A stretch of 64,000 nucleotides of DNA from Herbidospora mongoliensis (GTDB lineage Bacteria; Actinomycetota; Actinomycetes; Streptosporangiales; Streptosporangiaceae): NCBI RefSeq assembly GCF_001570545.1, contig NZ_BBXD01000012.1, positions 275,194 through 339,193 on the forward strand, written 5' to 3'. Position 1 is the first letter of the stretch. Every line of letters begins with the position of its first letter. Under the pieces are notes generated by a model that searched no databases, was not told the DNA's origin, and saw only the letters and a list, made by a program, of their open reading frames with translations. The translations under genes and the position numbers were made by a program. Shown piece by piece: positions 46,801 through 55,019 of the stretch.

Positions 46801-47186
46801 GACCGGGCGGCGGACGGGTCACGCGCGCTCAGATCACGGGCCTCGGAGGCGGCGCGCTCGAACCGCCAGGCGTCGACGGCCTCGGAGTCGAGCCGGACGG
46901 CGTATCCGGGGGCGGCGCTGACCAGAACCGACGCGGGCGCGCGGGGCGGGCGGCCGGGTTCGAGGAGGCGGCGCAGGTTGGCCACATACGACTGCAGCGA
47001 CGCGATGGCCTTGGCGGGGGGCTCCCCGCGCCAGAGGTCCTCGATCATGCGATCGACGGAGACGACGTCTCCACGCGCGGCGACCAGAAGGGCGAGGACG
47101 GCGCGTTGTCTCGGTCCGCCGAGGAGCACGGAACGCCCGTCGACATCCGCTTCGAGCGGTCCGAGGACCCGCACGCGAACAGTCAC
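43827..47186 (-). CDS. SARP-type regulator with BTAD, AAA ATPase and TPR domains
   Basis: The 1119-residue regulator has an OmpR-like winged helix (about 1-95: VLGPLEADVDGRSVLLGGPRQRAVLALL), a BTAD domain (about 100-245) and an AAA-type NTPase with Walker A GEPGAGKST (about 318-326) and IVLDDLHRADTE as Walker B. A long C-terminal TPR-like helical region runs from about 600. This is the AfsR/large-SARP architecture that activates secondary-metabolite or developmental genes. It is divergent from two hemerythrin genes and upstream of the MMPL exporter. The trigger is unknown. Confidence 0.88.
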   Translation of the reverse strand: MTVRVRVLGPLEADVDGRSVLLGGPRQRAVLALLVAARGDVVSVDRMIEDLWRGEPPAKAIASLQSYVANLRRLLEPGRPPRAPASVLVSAAPGYAVRLDSEAVDAWRFERAASEARDLSARDPSAARSLLSDALGNWQGAAFAEFADEEWAVAEAARLTELRLVAQELLVDTTLRSAPPADAVPAAEMLTRREPLREEGWRLLALALWGSGRQADALAALRRARATLVDELGLDPGPALVELEEAVLAQRLGPLHAATRAPEPADRAPATIAMPQAENWTDPAGPLFVGRDLELAEITEAAARAAAGDAEVVLISGEPGAGKSTLMARIADDLDPATWLIATGRCPETEGAPPAWAWIEALAPLTEITPLNEHAEALAPLLGDARPDADNAATGRFRMHRAACAWLRAVTQGRALAIVLDDLHRADTETLGLLVAVAEELTNARVLLVAAFRPSDVTDAQEDALAALAARSPTRLHLDGLSEGDVERLVTSVCGREVEAGTVAWIAERTGGNPFYVRESARLLASEGSLAGVARSVPEGVRDVLRRRLARLPAPAVTVLRLAAAVGREAQVEVLVGAADADEDGVLDALEAGVLTGLLTEPSPGRVRFTHALVRDTLYHDLSQVRLTRMHARVADALAALHPDDHAALAHHYARAGTSATAERAVAYSVKAAELATRRYAYDTAIELYEQALTAFERLPAQSIGDRDARLVELLSALIRVQVLGGAVGPARETRQRAADVAQAAGRDDLLIAAFSCWTEATPWLIRPYAYVDERVVGMIRGLLRRDDLEPVTRSRLLEMVVAELENEGDPRAAEAAEELTALAATLGDPAVQALSLTVQLKETPFELEPQRVHDLAAQLSEVSRHRDDMVAYRWYAEFISARACWILADLPGVHRHLKSAGDIATAYQMIEAREVVNVAYATLAHVAGDLEAAEAAYAASFSLLARKGSPNAEGAHALALFSLRVSQDRHGEYADVAYVLYEQYGAIVADLLSLALSREGRMKEAADIRHQLGVIRVDFYYSLYLGLRGLAVARVGTPEQVRDIRELLLPLRDILPGAASMSVTLRPVAHILGDLAVRLGDLDEAAGHYRHAIDRARFWGAPIWAADAEKALAALPAG

Positions 47187-47281
47187 GCAGTAATGCTATA
47201 CACCCAGAACATCCCAAGAGACCTACAAGCCGTATGGCAGACATTCAATGCCTGACCTCGATAGATAGGGCATAAAAGATC

Positions 47282-47794
47282 ATGTCTGCCGATCGGCCCG
47301 ACACCCACGACATGCTCGTGGTCCACCGGGTGTTCCGCCGCGAGTCCCAAGTGCTCGCCGAACTCGTGCCCGCCGTCGCCGCCGGCGACGTCATGCGGGC
47401 CAGGATCCTGGCCGCCCACTACCGCGACCACGCGATGGGCCTGCACCACCATCACAGCGCCGAAGACGACCTCATCTGGCCGAAACTGCTGGCCAGGGTC
47501 GACATGGAGGCCGACATGGTGATCCGGATGGAGCACCAGCACGAACGGGTCTCCTCCGGCCTCGACCGTATCGAGACGGTGCTGCCCGAATGGGAGCGCA
47601 CCGCCGACCCAGCCCTGGGCGACCGCCTGGCCGGCCTGTTCGCCGACCACCGGGCCGCCCTGGTCGAACACCTCGACGACGAGGAGGAACACATCCTGGG
47701 CCTGATCGAGGAGCACCTGTCGGTCGCCGAATGGGCCGCCGCCGGTATACGCGGCGGGTGGGCCTCATACGCGGGGCTTCAAGAGGCTGACTAA
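47282..47794 (+). CDS. hemerythrin domain protein 1
   Basis: The 170-residue four-helix protein has hemerythrin/HHE ligands: HDMLVVHRVFRRE, HYRDHAMGLHHHHSAEDDLIWP, MEHQHERV and FADHRAALVEHLDDEEEHIL. Such proteins bind a di-iron centre and sense or store O2 or NO. It is about 40% alike by eye to the next gene, so the pair arose by duplication. It is divergent from the SARP regulator with 95 bp between. Confidence 0.85.
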   Translation: MSADRPDTHDMLVVHRVFRRESQVLAELVPAVAAGDVMRARILAAHYRDHAMGLHHHHSAEDDLIWPKLLARVDMEADMVIRMEHQHERVSSGLDRIETVLPEWERTADPALGDRLAGLFADHRAALVEHLDDEEEHILGLIEEHLSVAEWAAAGIRGGWASYAGLQEAD

Positions 47795-47828
47795 TCATCT
47801 CCAAGTGGGTCGATCCACCCTGGAGCCC

Positions 47829-48485
47829 ATGACGAACGAACGCCCTTACGTCCAAGAGATGGTCATGATCCACCGGCTCTTCCGGCGCGAGTCGAAGCTG
47901 ATGCCCGAGCTGTTCCGCCGGGTCAGGGCCGGGGACGTCGCCCGCGCCGCCCTCATGGTCGAGCACTACCGGGGCTACGCCGACGGCCTGCACGGCCACC
48001 ACACCAACGAGGACGACCTGCTCTGGCCGAAGCTGCTCGCCCGGGTCACGCTGGAGGCCGACCTGGTCAAGCGGATGGAGCACCAGCACGACTACATCGC
48101 CGACACCATGCGCCGCATCGGGGAACTGCTGCCCGGGTTCGAGCGCACCGCCGACCCCGTCCTGCGCGACCGCCTCGCCGACCTGCTCACCGACCACCAC
48201 CAGGCGCTCGTGGAGCACCTCGGCGAGGAGGAGACGCACATCCTGCCGCTGGTCTCCGAGCACATCACGGTGGCCGAGTGGAAGGAACTCGGCGAGCGCG
48301 GCATGAAGGAGTCGTCAGGCGGCTCGATGAAGCAGCAGCTCATCGTGCTCGGCGCGATCCTGGAGGACGCCACCCCCGAGGAACGCGCCCACTTCATGGG
48401 CAACCTGCCCGTCCCCGCCAAGATCGCCTGGAACCTGGCGGGGAGGCGTCTCTACGTGAAGCGTTCGGCCCTGATCAGGGCCTAG
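47829..48485 (+). CDS. hemerythrin domain protein 2
   Basis: The 218-residue paralogue of the preceding gene has MVMIHRLFRRESKLMPELF, HYRGYADGLHGHHTNEDDLLWPKLL, MEHQHDYIA and LTDHHQALVEHLGEEETHILPLV. It carries an extra helical C-terminal part (about 165-218: ILEDATPEERAHFMGNLPVPAKIAWNLAGRRLY) also seen in larger hemerythrin-like proteins. ATG 47829 with GGAG 4 bases upstream is favoured over 47805. It ends in a 14-bp tandem repeat. Confidence 0.85.
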   Translation: MTNERPYVQEMVMIHRLFRRESKLMPELFRRVRAGDVARAALMVEHYRGYADGLHGHHTNEDDLLWPKLLARVTLEADLVKRMEHQHDYIADTMRRIGELLPGFERTADPVLRDRLADLLTDHHQALVEHLGEEETHILPLVSEHITVAEWKELGERGMKESSGGSMKQQLIVLGAILEDATPEERAHFMGNLPVPAKIAWNLAGRRLYVKRSALIRA

Positions 48486-48500
48486 TCATCAGGGCCTAGT
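48474..48500. repeat. tandem direct repeat at convergent stop codons
   Basis: ATCAGGGCCTAGT occurs twice, 14 bp apart. The first copy provides the TAG of hemerythrin 2 (plus), and the second, read in reverse, provides the TAG of the DUF5941 gene (minus). AGGGCCT is self-complementary, so each copy works on both strands. A small slippage duplication may have created the second stop. Confidence 0.75.
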
Positions 48501-49212
48501 TCGGCTCGGCGTCGCCGGTGGCCGCCTCGACCGCGTCCTCGGGGCTCGCCTCGAGGTCCTGCTCGGCGTTGGCCACCGCGAGCGCCGACTGCTTGTCGAG
48601 CCGCACCCAGCTGGTGACGCTCTCGACCGAGAACAGCACCACCAGATAAAGGGTGAGCGCGCCCGCCACCCAGGTCAGCGTGCCGGTGGCCGCGCCCACA
48701 CCGAGAACCAGCAGCCGCACCTCCCAGCCGAGACCCGCCTGGAAGATCCACGCCGGGGGCCAGATGCTCTGCCGGGTCCGGTAGACGGTGTCGTAGGTGT
48801 GGTAGCCCACGATGTAGAGCAGCACGAACAGCAGCCACTTGGGAGTGTCGACGGCCAGCCCGACCAGGATGATCGTCAGGAACTCGGTCGCCCGCAGCAG
48901 CGGCGGCGTCAGCCAGTCGAACCGCCCCAGGTGGTCGTGCGCCGCGCTCGGCGCCACCAGCAGCGTCAGCACCACCGCCGGCACCAGCAGGATCGGCCCC
49001 TCGGTCAGCGACCCGGTCACCGCCAGCGCGATGATCGCCAGCAGCGCCGCCAGCGTCGTCGGCACCGGCGGCAGGCCGCGGCCCATCCGGGGCTTCAGCA
49101 GTGCGACCAGCGGGCCGTCGTCGCGGTAGGCCACCAGGCGCGCGGTCTGCACGCGCAGCCGCTCCAAGTGGGGGTCGACGACCTCGGGCTCGGGCTGGGG
49201 GTGCGTGATCAT
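48496..49212 (-). CDS. DUF5941 membrane protein, partner of the CDP-alcohol phosphotransferase
   Basis: The 238-residue protein has about five membrane helices between residues 50 and 205 (LAALLAIIALAV, ILLVPAVVLTLLVA, WLLFVLLYIVGYHTYDTVYR) and an acidic C-terminal tail. I recall this as the DUF5941 domain, which in other actinomycetes is joined to CDP-alcohol phosphatidyltransferase proteins. Here it is a separate gene whose ATG overlaps the stop of that enzyme by 4 bp (49209-49212). A role in the same membrane reaction is inference. Confidence 0.7.
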   Translation of the reverse strand: MITHPQPEPEVVDPHLERLRVQTARLVAYRDDGPLVALLKPRMGRGLPPVPTTLAALLAIIALAVTGSLTEGPILLVPAVVLTLLVAPSAAHDHLGRFDWLTPPLLRATEFLTIILVGLAVDTPKWLLFVLLYIVGYHTYDTVYRTRQSIWPPAWIFQAGLGWEVRLLVLGVGAATGTLTWVAGALTLYLVVLFSVESVTSWVRLDKQSALAVANAEQDLEASPEDAVEAATGDAEPN

Positions 49213-50738
49213 GCCATCGACCTCAGGAGACGTCCGGTCAGGGTGTACGTGGCCGCGATGCCGCCCCAGGTGATCAGCACCAGGAACGTGATCCGGGGAT
49301 CGAAGAACGCGGTCACGATGGCGATCGCGGCGAACCGCTCGCCGATGGGGAAGACGATCATCTTGCGGGCCCAGTAGACCGACTTGAACCGGCCGGCCTT
49401 CGTCCACATGCGCAGCAGCGCCTTGACGGGCGTGGTGCTGCCGGTCTTGCGGACCTCGAGGGCGTCGCGCAGCTGCCGGTCGTCGGCCACCGCCAGGTCG
49501 AGCGTCGGCAGCGGGTTCGGCGGCTTGCGGCGGTTGGCCGCGCCGAAGGAGAAGTCGAGCAGGTGCTTGACCGACTGCAGCGACAGGGCGATCAGCGCGA
49601 GCGTCCAGATCTCGTCACTGTCCTGGCCGGCCACGGTCGCGCCGACGGCCAGCCCGACGAAGACGGCGTACTCCTTGAACCGGTCGAACGTCGCGTCGAG
49701 CCAGGCCCCGAGCACCCCGAACTGGCGGGCGTACCGGGCGACCTGCCCGTCGACGCAGTCGAACACGAACGCGAAGTAGATGAGGATCCCACCCACGACG
49801 TATCCGGGCCGCCCGCCGGTCGCGAACGCGCCCGCGGCCAGCAGCCCCAGCGCGATCGAGATCAGCGTGACCTGGTTGGGGGTCAGCCCCCGTCGCGCCG
49901 CCCAGCGCGCGATGAAGCGGGAGTACGTGCTGACGAAATACGTCGTGAAGAAGCCGTCGGCCCCCTTCACGGCGTTGTCGAGCCGCGCCCGGTCCTCGTC
50001 GAAGGTCAGGAACTCCTGAACCGCCTCGAGCTGGTTGTCCGGCGTGATCCGCCGGTAGAACAGGTCACGGCGGCCCCGGATGCCGAGCGACACCCCGCGC
50101 CGCACCAGGCCGAGGGCCAGCAACTCGGTCAGACCGTCTTCAGGACCGCTCAGGGACGAGAGCTCGGCCAGATCGGTCGCCGCCTCGGCGAGGGTCGGGA
50201 CGTGCCGGGCCTTGATGTAGAGCGGTCCGAGCAGCGCCGCGTTCGGCCGGGTCACCTGGTGGAAGGCGGTGCCGACGGAGATCACCCGGGTCTTGCTGAT
50301 GCGGGTGCGTTGGGGACGCCCTTCCAGGACGTTCATCCCGATCTCGGGAACCGCCTCCTCGATGGGCGCCGGCTCGGGCGCATCGGGATCGCGCTCCTCG
50401 CGGACGACCAGCGCGACGGCGCCCTTCTTGGACTTCACCAGCTGATAGATCAGCTCGTCGTGGAGGAGCGAGTCGGCCGGCAGGACCAGCAGATCCTCGT
50501 CCAACCCGGCGGCCAGCTCGCCGATGGCCCGCAGATCCCCGGCCCGGTCGGCGCTCTCGACCGTTCGAGCCCCCGGGTAAAGGGAGGCTTGACCTGGCCG
50601 GACGATCACCACAGGCTCGGGGTCGTACGAAGCGGCCTGATCGATCAGCCGCTGGAAGGCCATGGGGGAGCCCGGCAGGCCGGTGAGCGGCAGTGGGGGA
50701 GCTCCGGATTCGGAGCCCAGCAGCACCACGCGGGTCAT
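49209..50738 (-). CDS. CDP-alcohol phosphotransferase with N-terminal nucleotidyltransferase-like domain
   Basis: The 509-residue protein joins an N-terminal GT-A/NTP-transferase-like region (about 1-230; degenerate opening MTRVVLLGSESGAPPLPLTG and LLVLPADSLLHDELIYQLV) to a membrane CDP-OH-P domain. The latter has the full motif DGQVARYARQFGVLGAWLDATFD (about 330-352). The layout resembles bifunctional inositol-phosphate cytidylyltransferase/phosphotransferases that make phosphodiesters, but the product here is unknown. ATG 50738 follows AAAGGG. It is divergent from recO. Confidence 0.82.
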   Translation of the reverse strand: MTRVVLLGSESGAPPLPLTGLPGSPMAFQRLIDQAASYDPEPVVIVRPGQASLYPGARTVESADRAGDLRAIGELAAGLDEDLLVLPADSLLHDELIYQLVKSKKGAVALVVREERDPDAPEPAPIEEAVPEIGMNVLEGRPQRTRISKTRVISVGTAFHQVTRPNAALLGPLYIKARHVPTLAEAATDLAELSSLSGPEDGLTELLALGLVRRGVSLGIRGRRDLFYRRITPDNQLEAVQEFLTFDEDRARLDNAVKGADGFFTTYFVSTYSRFIARWAARRGLTPNQVTLISIALGLLAAGAFATGGRPGYVVGGILIYFAFVFDCVDGQVARYARQFGVLGAWLDATFDRFKEYAVFVGLAVGATVAGQDSDEIWTLALIALSLQSVKHLLDFSFGAANRRKPPNPLPTLDLAVADDRQLRDALEVRKTGSTTPVKALLRMWTKAGRFKSVYWARKMIVFPIGERFAAIAIVTAFFDPRITFLVLITWGGIAATYTLTGRLLRSMA

Positions 50739-50908
50739 GGCACCCTTTCTCTGGTTCATGCGGCGGGGGGAGGAAACCCACGCAGAGGCCAAAGCTTAGT
50801 GACCTTTCGGTTAACCCGTCGCACCCCAGGTTTACCGGACGTACAGACATCGCCATCAGGTTACTTACCGAAATTTGGCTAAATGTGACCCGGAGTAGCA
50901 TGGCCGCC

Positions 50909-51649
50909 GTGAGCCTCTACCGTGACGAGGGCGTCGTCCTGCGCACCCACAAATTGGGCGAGGCCGACCGAATCATCACAATCCTGACCAGACGCACAGG
51001 AAAGGTCAGGGCGGTCGCCCGAGGCGTCCGCAAGACCAAGTCCCGCTTCGGCGCCCGCCTCGAACCCTTCACCCACGTCGACGTCCAGTTCCACACCGGC
51101 CGGACCCTCGACATGGTCACCCAGTGCGAGACCATCCGCCCGTACGGCGAGCCCCTGGTCTCCGACTACCCCCGCTACACGGCCGGAACAGCCATGCTGG
51201 AGACGGCAGACCGCCTGACCGTGGCGGAGAAGGAACCCGCCCTGCGGCAGTTCCTCCTGCTCGTCGGGGCATTGCGGACCCTGGTCGACGGCTCCCACGA
51301 ACCCCGCCTCGTCCTGGACGCGTTCTTCCTGCGGTCACTCGCCGTCGCCGGATACGCCCCCGCCCTGTCCGAATGCGCCCGCTGCGGCGCCGAGGCGGTC
51401 CGGGCCTTCGCGATCGTGGCCGGGGGCGTGGTGTGCGGGACGTGCCGCCCGTCGGGGGCTGCGGTGCCCGCGGCGGAGACGATCGCGCTGATGATCGCGC
51501 TGCTGCGGGGCGACTGGGAGACGGCCGACACATCGGAGCAGCGGAACCGGGTGGAGTGCAGCGGTCTGGTGGCGGCCTATCTGCAGTGGCACCTGGAACA
51601 CGGCATCCGCTCCTTGAAGCACGTCGAACGCGGCCTGCCGTCATCCTGA
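50909..51649 (+). CDS. recO: DNA repair protein RecO
   Basis: RecO loads RecA onto SSB-coated DNA in the RecFOR pathway. The 246-residue protein has the N-terminal OB-fold ([58 protein letters not shown]) and a zinc-finger CxxC...CxxC (CARCG, CGTC). I prefer GTG 50909, because TAGCAT ends 7 bp upstream as in a leaderless gene and the N-terminus matches relatives; ATG 50900 would add three residues. Confidence 0.92.
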   Translation: MSLYRDEGVVLRTHKLGEADRIITILTRRTGKVRAVARGVRKTKSRFGARLEPFTHVDVQFHTGRTLDMVTQCETIRPYGEPLVSDYPRYTAGTAMLETADRLTVAEKEPALRQFLLLVGALRTLVDGSHEPRLVLDAFFLRSLAVAGYAPALSECARCGAEAVRAFAIVAGGVVCGTCRPSGAAVPAAETIALMIALLRGDWETADTSEQRNRVECSGLVAAYLQWHLEHGIRSLKHVERGLPSS

Positions 51650-51699
51650 AAACGGTCGTGGGTCTGACCGCTGACCGGGACCGAATACGCTCAGGGACC

Positions 51700-52470
51700 A
51701 TGGTTCGTCCCCCGTCGCCCCACCCTTCCGGGGCCACCCCGCCCGCCCTGCCCGCGGACCTGGTCCCCAAGCACGTGGCGATCGTCATGGACGGCAACGG
51801 CCGCTGGGCCAAGCAGCGCGGCCTGCCGCGCACCAAGGGCCACGAGATGGGTGAGGCGTCGCTGTTCGACGTCATCGAGGGGGCCATCGAACTCGGCGTC
51901 CCCTACCTGTCGGCCTACGCCTTCTCGACGGAGAACTGGAAGCGGTCCCCGGACGAGGTCCGTTTCCTGATGGGCTTCAACCGCGACGTCATCCGCCGCC
52001 GCCGCGACGACCTCAACGACATGGGAGTGCGGGTCCGCTGGTCGGGCCGGCCCGGCCGGCTGTGGAAGTCGGTGATCCAGGAGCTCAGCGACGCCGAGGC
52101 GATGACCACCGGGAACAAGACCCTGACGCTGCAGTTCTGCGTCAACTACGGCGGGCGGGCCGAGATCGTCGACGCGGCGCTGAAGCTGGCCGCCGACATT
52201 GAGGCCGGCCGGATCAAGCCCGGCAAGGTCAACGAGAAGACCTTCGGCCGCTATCTCCACCAGCCCGAGATCCCCGACGTCGACCTGTTCGTCCGCTCAT
52301 CGGGCGAACAGCGCACCAGCAACTTCCTGCTCTGGCAGTCGGCGTACGCCGAAATGGTCTTCCTGAACCGCCTGTGGCCCGACTTCGACCGGCGCGACCT
52401 GTGGCAGGCCTGCGAGATCTACGCCAGCCGCGACCGCCGCTACGGCGGCGCGATCCCCAACCAGGTCTAA
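51700..52470 (+). CDS. uppS: isoprenyl transferase (undecaprenyl diphosphate synthase family)
   Basis: The 256-residue cis-prenyltransferase makes the lipid carrier for cell wall synthesis. It has [21 protein letters not shown] (catalytic Asp and phosphate-binding loop), [19 protein letters not shown], and the C-terminal [27 protein letters not shown]. It follows recO by 50 bp, a conserved actinobacterial pairing. Chain length cannot be told from sequence alone. Confidence 0.93.
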   Translation: MVRPPSPHPSGATPPALPADLVPKHVAIVMDGNGRWAKQRGLPRTKGHEMGEASLFDVIEGAIELGVPYLSAYAFSTENWKRSPDEVRFLMGFNRDVIRRRRDDLNDMGVRVRWSGRPGRLWKSVIQELSDAEAMTTGNKTLTLQFCVNYGGRAEIVDAALKLAADIEAGRIKPGKVNEKTFGRYLHQPEIPDVDLFVRSSGEQRTSNFLLWQSAYAEMVFLNRLWPDFDRRDLWQACEIYASRDRRYGGAIPNQV

Positions 52471-52991
52471 GCTCTGCGCCGGGCCCGGTAGGCCGCCACG
52501 TGCATCCGGTTCCCGCAGGTGCGGGAGTCGCAGTAGACGCGTGACCGGTTCCGCGACTCGTCGACGAAGACGTTGGCGCAGTCGGGGGCCGAGCAGGTGC
52601 GCAGGCGGTCGCGTTCGCCCTCGACCAGCACATGGGCCAGGGCCACCCCGCAGTCGGCGGACAGGTGCTCCGCCAGCGACGCCCCCGGTGCGAAGTAGTG
52701 GACGTGCAGCGGGAAGCCGTCGTGCCGGGTCAGGCTGGGCGTGATCCGGGTGCGGCCGAGCAGCGTGTTCAGGCGCGACACGGCGGAGTCTTCGTCGGGG
52801 GCGGTGAACACCTCGTGGAAGGCCTTGGAGAGGGTCTGCACTTCGGCCAGGTCGGTGGCGTTGACGAATTCGATCCCGCTGACCTGGCGTCTAACCACTA
52901 ATGACCCGAGTTCCTCGAGGTCGGTGGGCGGGGTGTTCACCAAGTCGACCACTGTGGCCAGTGAGTGCACCATGTCGTGACTGAACGGCAT
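52467..52991 (-). CDS. ABATE/CGNR zinc-finger regulator
   Basis: The 174-residue protein has an N-terminal ABATE domain beginning with [10 protein letters not shown] and a C-terminal CGNR zinc finger: [43 protein letters not shown] (about 130-172). Such proteins are predicted DNA-binding regulators. It ends 4 bp inside convergent uppS and sits between uppS and zur. Confidence 0.88.
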   Translation of the reverse strand: MPFSHDMVHSLATVVDLVNTPPTDLEELGSLVVRRQVSGIEFVNATDLAEVQTLSKAFHEVFTAPDEDSAVSRLNTLLGRTRITPSLTRHDGFPLHVHYFAPGASLAEHLSADCGVALAHVLVEGERDRLRTCSAPDCANVFVDESRNRSRVYCDSRTCGNRMHVAAYRARRRA

Positions 52992-53021
52992 CGCAGCTCC
53001 TCTGGATTCTGTCCCGGAACT

Positions 53022-53399
53022 CTAACCCTTCGCGCAGGGCGCGCAGGTGCCGAACACCTCGACCGTGTGGGTTATCGCGGTGAAGCCGTGTTCCGCCCCG
53101 ACCCGTTCTGCCCACACCTCGACGTCGGGGCCGTCGACCTCGACCGTGCGGCCGCAGGTCTGGCAGACCAGGTGATGGTGGTGGGTGTCGGTGGCGCAGG
53201 CGCGGTAGACGGTCTCGCCCTGGTCGGTGTGCAGGACGTCGACCCTGCCGTCGCTGTTGAGGGCCTGGAGAGCCCGGTAGATCGTGGTCAGGCCGATCTT
53301 CGAGCCGTCGGCGCGCATCGCGGTGAAGATGTCCTGGGCGCTGCGGAACGCCTCGCTCTGCCGAAGTATCTCGTGCACCGCGTCGCGGCTTCTGCTCAT
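53022..53399 (-). CDS. zur: zinc uptake regulator Zur (Fur family)
   Basis: The 125-residue Fur-family repressor has the winged helix (RSAQDIFTAMRADGSKIGLTTIYRALQAL) and metal ligands HHHHLVCQTCG and FGTCAPCAKG, the structural Zn(Cys)4 site. Zn-loaded Zur would repress znuABC through the TGAAAATGATTGTCA box at 55950-55964. The gene starts 4 bp inside the znuB stop, so it is co-transcribed at the end of znuACB-zur and is autoregulated. Confidence 0.93.
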   Translation of the reverse strand: MSRSRDAVHEILRQSEAFRSAQDIFTAMRADGSKIGLTTIYRALQALNSDGRVDVLHTDQGETVYRACATDTHHHHLVCQTCGRTVEVDGPDVEVWAERVGAEHGFTAITHTVEVFGTCAPCAKG

Positions 53400-54226
53400 G
53401 CTGTCGACTCCCCTGTACGGCTCCGCCTCACGAATCTACCGACCCCGAGCGCGACCGCGAACCCGGCGAGCGCGAGCAGCACGATCGTGGCCCCGGAGGG
53501 CACGTCGAGGTAGAACGACGACGTCAGGCCGCCGACGGTGGCGAGGACGCCGAAGACCATCGACAGCGCCATCGTCGTCCGGAAGCTCCGGGTGAGCTGC
53601 TGTGAGGTGGCCACCGGCACAACCATAAGCGCGCTGACGAGCAGCAGCCCCACGGCCCGCATCGCGACGACCACCGTCACCGAGGCGATCACCGCGATGA
53701 GCAGGCCCAGGAACCTGACCGGCAGGCCGCTGGCCTTGGCGACCTCCTCGTCCTGGCACAGGACGAAGAGCTCCCGGCCGAAGATCGTCAGCAACGCCAG
53801 AACGGCCACCGCGAGGCTCGCGATGACCCACAGATCGGTGGAGGTGACGCTGGTGATGGCGCCGAACAGGTAGGAGTTCAGGGACGCGGTGCTCTCGCCG
53901 GGCGTCAGATAGATGATCATCACTCCGCCGGCCAGGCCGCCGTAGAACAGCAGCGCCAGCGCGACGTCGCCGCTCGTCTTGCCCCGCGCCCGGACCATCT
54001 CGATCGCCACCGCCCCCAGCGCGGCCACCACCACGGCCGTCGCGACCGGGGCGGTGCCGGTCAGGAAACCGAGCGCCACCCCCGTCAGCGCCACATGGCC
54101 GATGCCGTCGCCCAGCAGGGCCAGCCGCCGCTGCACGATGAACGTGCCCACGGCCGGGGCGGTGAGCCCCACCATGACGGCGGCGATCAGGGCGTACCGC
54201 ATGAAGTCGAGATCGAAGATGGTCAT
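53396..54226 (-). CDS. znuB: zinc ABC transporter permease
   Basis: The 276-residue ABC-3 family permease has about eight membrane helices. It has GTFIVQRRLALLGDGIGHVALTGVALGFL (cytoplasmic signature GDGIGHVALTGVA) and AMRAVGLLLVSALMVVPVATSQQLTRSF. It imports zinc with ZnuA and ZnuC. ATG 54226 overlaps the znuC stop by 4 bp. Confidence 0.93.
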   Translation of the reverse strand: MTIFDLDFMRYALIAAVMVGLTAPAVGTFIVQRRLALLGDGIGHVALTGVALGFLTGTAPVATAVVVAALGAVAIEMVRARGKTSGDVALALLFYGGLAGGVMIIYLTPGESTASLNSYLFGAITSVTSTDLWVIASLAVAVLALLTIFGRELFVLCQDEEVAKASGLPVRFLGLLIAVIASVTVVVAMRAVGLLLVSALMVVPVATSQQLTRSFRTTMALSMVFGVLATVGGLTSSFYLDVPSGATIVLLALAGFAVALGVGRFVRRSRTGESTA

Positions 54227-55005
54227 GCCTTCTCCTGCGCCAGCGCCCAACCCGGCAGGCTGCTCTCGGCGGGAGCCGGTTCGTGGGGGTGGACGTGGTC
54301 GTGGCCGGGCAGCGCGTGGGTTCCCACGGGGGAGGGCGGGGCTCCGTCGTGGACCTTGCAGCCCTGGTTCAGCACGACCGCCCTGCTGATCAGCGGTTCC
54401 ATCGCGCCGAGCTCGTGGGCGACCAGAACCACCGTCTTGCCGCGTTCGACCAGGCCCGCCATGGTCTTTGCGAGCATCCGCTGGCTGGCCGCGTCGACCC
54501 CGGCCGTCGGCTCGTCCATGACGAACGCGTCGGGTTCGCCGGCCAGGGCGCGGGCGATCAGGACCCGCTGCTGCTGGCCGCCCGACAGCGACGACACGGG
54601 ATCGCCGGCGCGATCGGACAACCCGACCTCGTCGAGAGCCGCCGAGACGGCCTGCCTGTCGGCCGCACTCGTCCACCGGCCGCGACGCTGGCGGGCGATC
54701 CGGCCGGAGGCGACGACCTCGCGGACCGTCGCGGGGACGCCGCCGCCCACCGACAGACGCTGGGGCACGTAGCCGATCCGCCGCCACTCACGGAAGCGGG
54801 CGGGCGGGTGGCCGTACAGGAGGATGGAACCGCCGGACAGGGGCTGGACCCCGAGCAGGGAGCGGACGAGGGTCGACTTGCCGGAGCCGTTGGCGCCGAG
54901 CACGGCCACGACCTCGCCGTCGTCGACGCGGAGGTCGATGCCGCGCAGGATCTTCCTGCCGTCGATCGTCACCTGACCGCCGGTCATCTCGAAAGCCGTG
55001 CTCAT
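54223..55005 (-). CDS. znuC: zinc ABC transporter ATPase
   Basis: The 260-residue ATPase has Walker A GANGSGKS (about 33-40), LSGGQQQRVLIARALAGEP signature and FVMDEPTAGVD Walker B. A His-rich C-terminal tail (HALPGHDHVHPHE, about 230-242) is a likely zinc-binding or sensing patch on the cytoplasmic side. It follows znuA by 14 bp. Confidence 0.93.
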   Translation of the reverse strand: MSTAFEMTGGQVTIDGRKILRGIDLRVDDGEVVAVLGANGSGKSTLVRSLLGVQPLSGGSILLYGHPPARFREWRRIGYVPQRLSVGGGVPATVREVVASGRIARQRRGRWTSAADRQAVSAALDEVGLSDRAGDPVSSLSGGQQQRVLIARALAGEPDAFVMDEPTAGVDAASQRMLAKTMAGLVERGKTVVLVAHELGAMEPLISRAVVLNQGCKVHDGAPPSPVGTHALPGHDHVHPHEPAPAESSLPGWALAQEKA

Positions 55006-55019
55006 GGGTCGCCTTCCGG

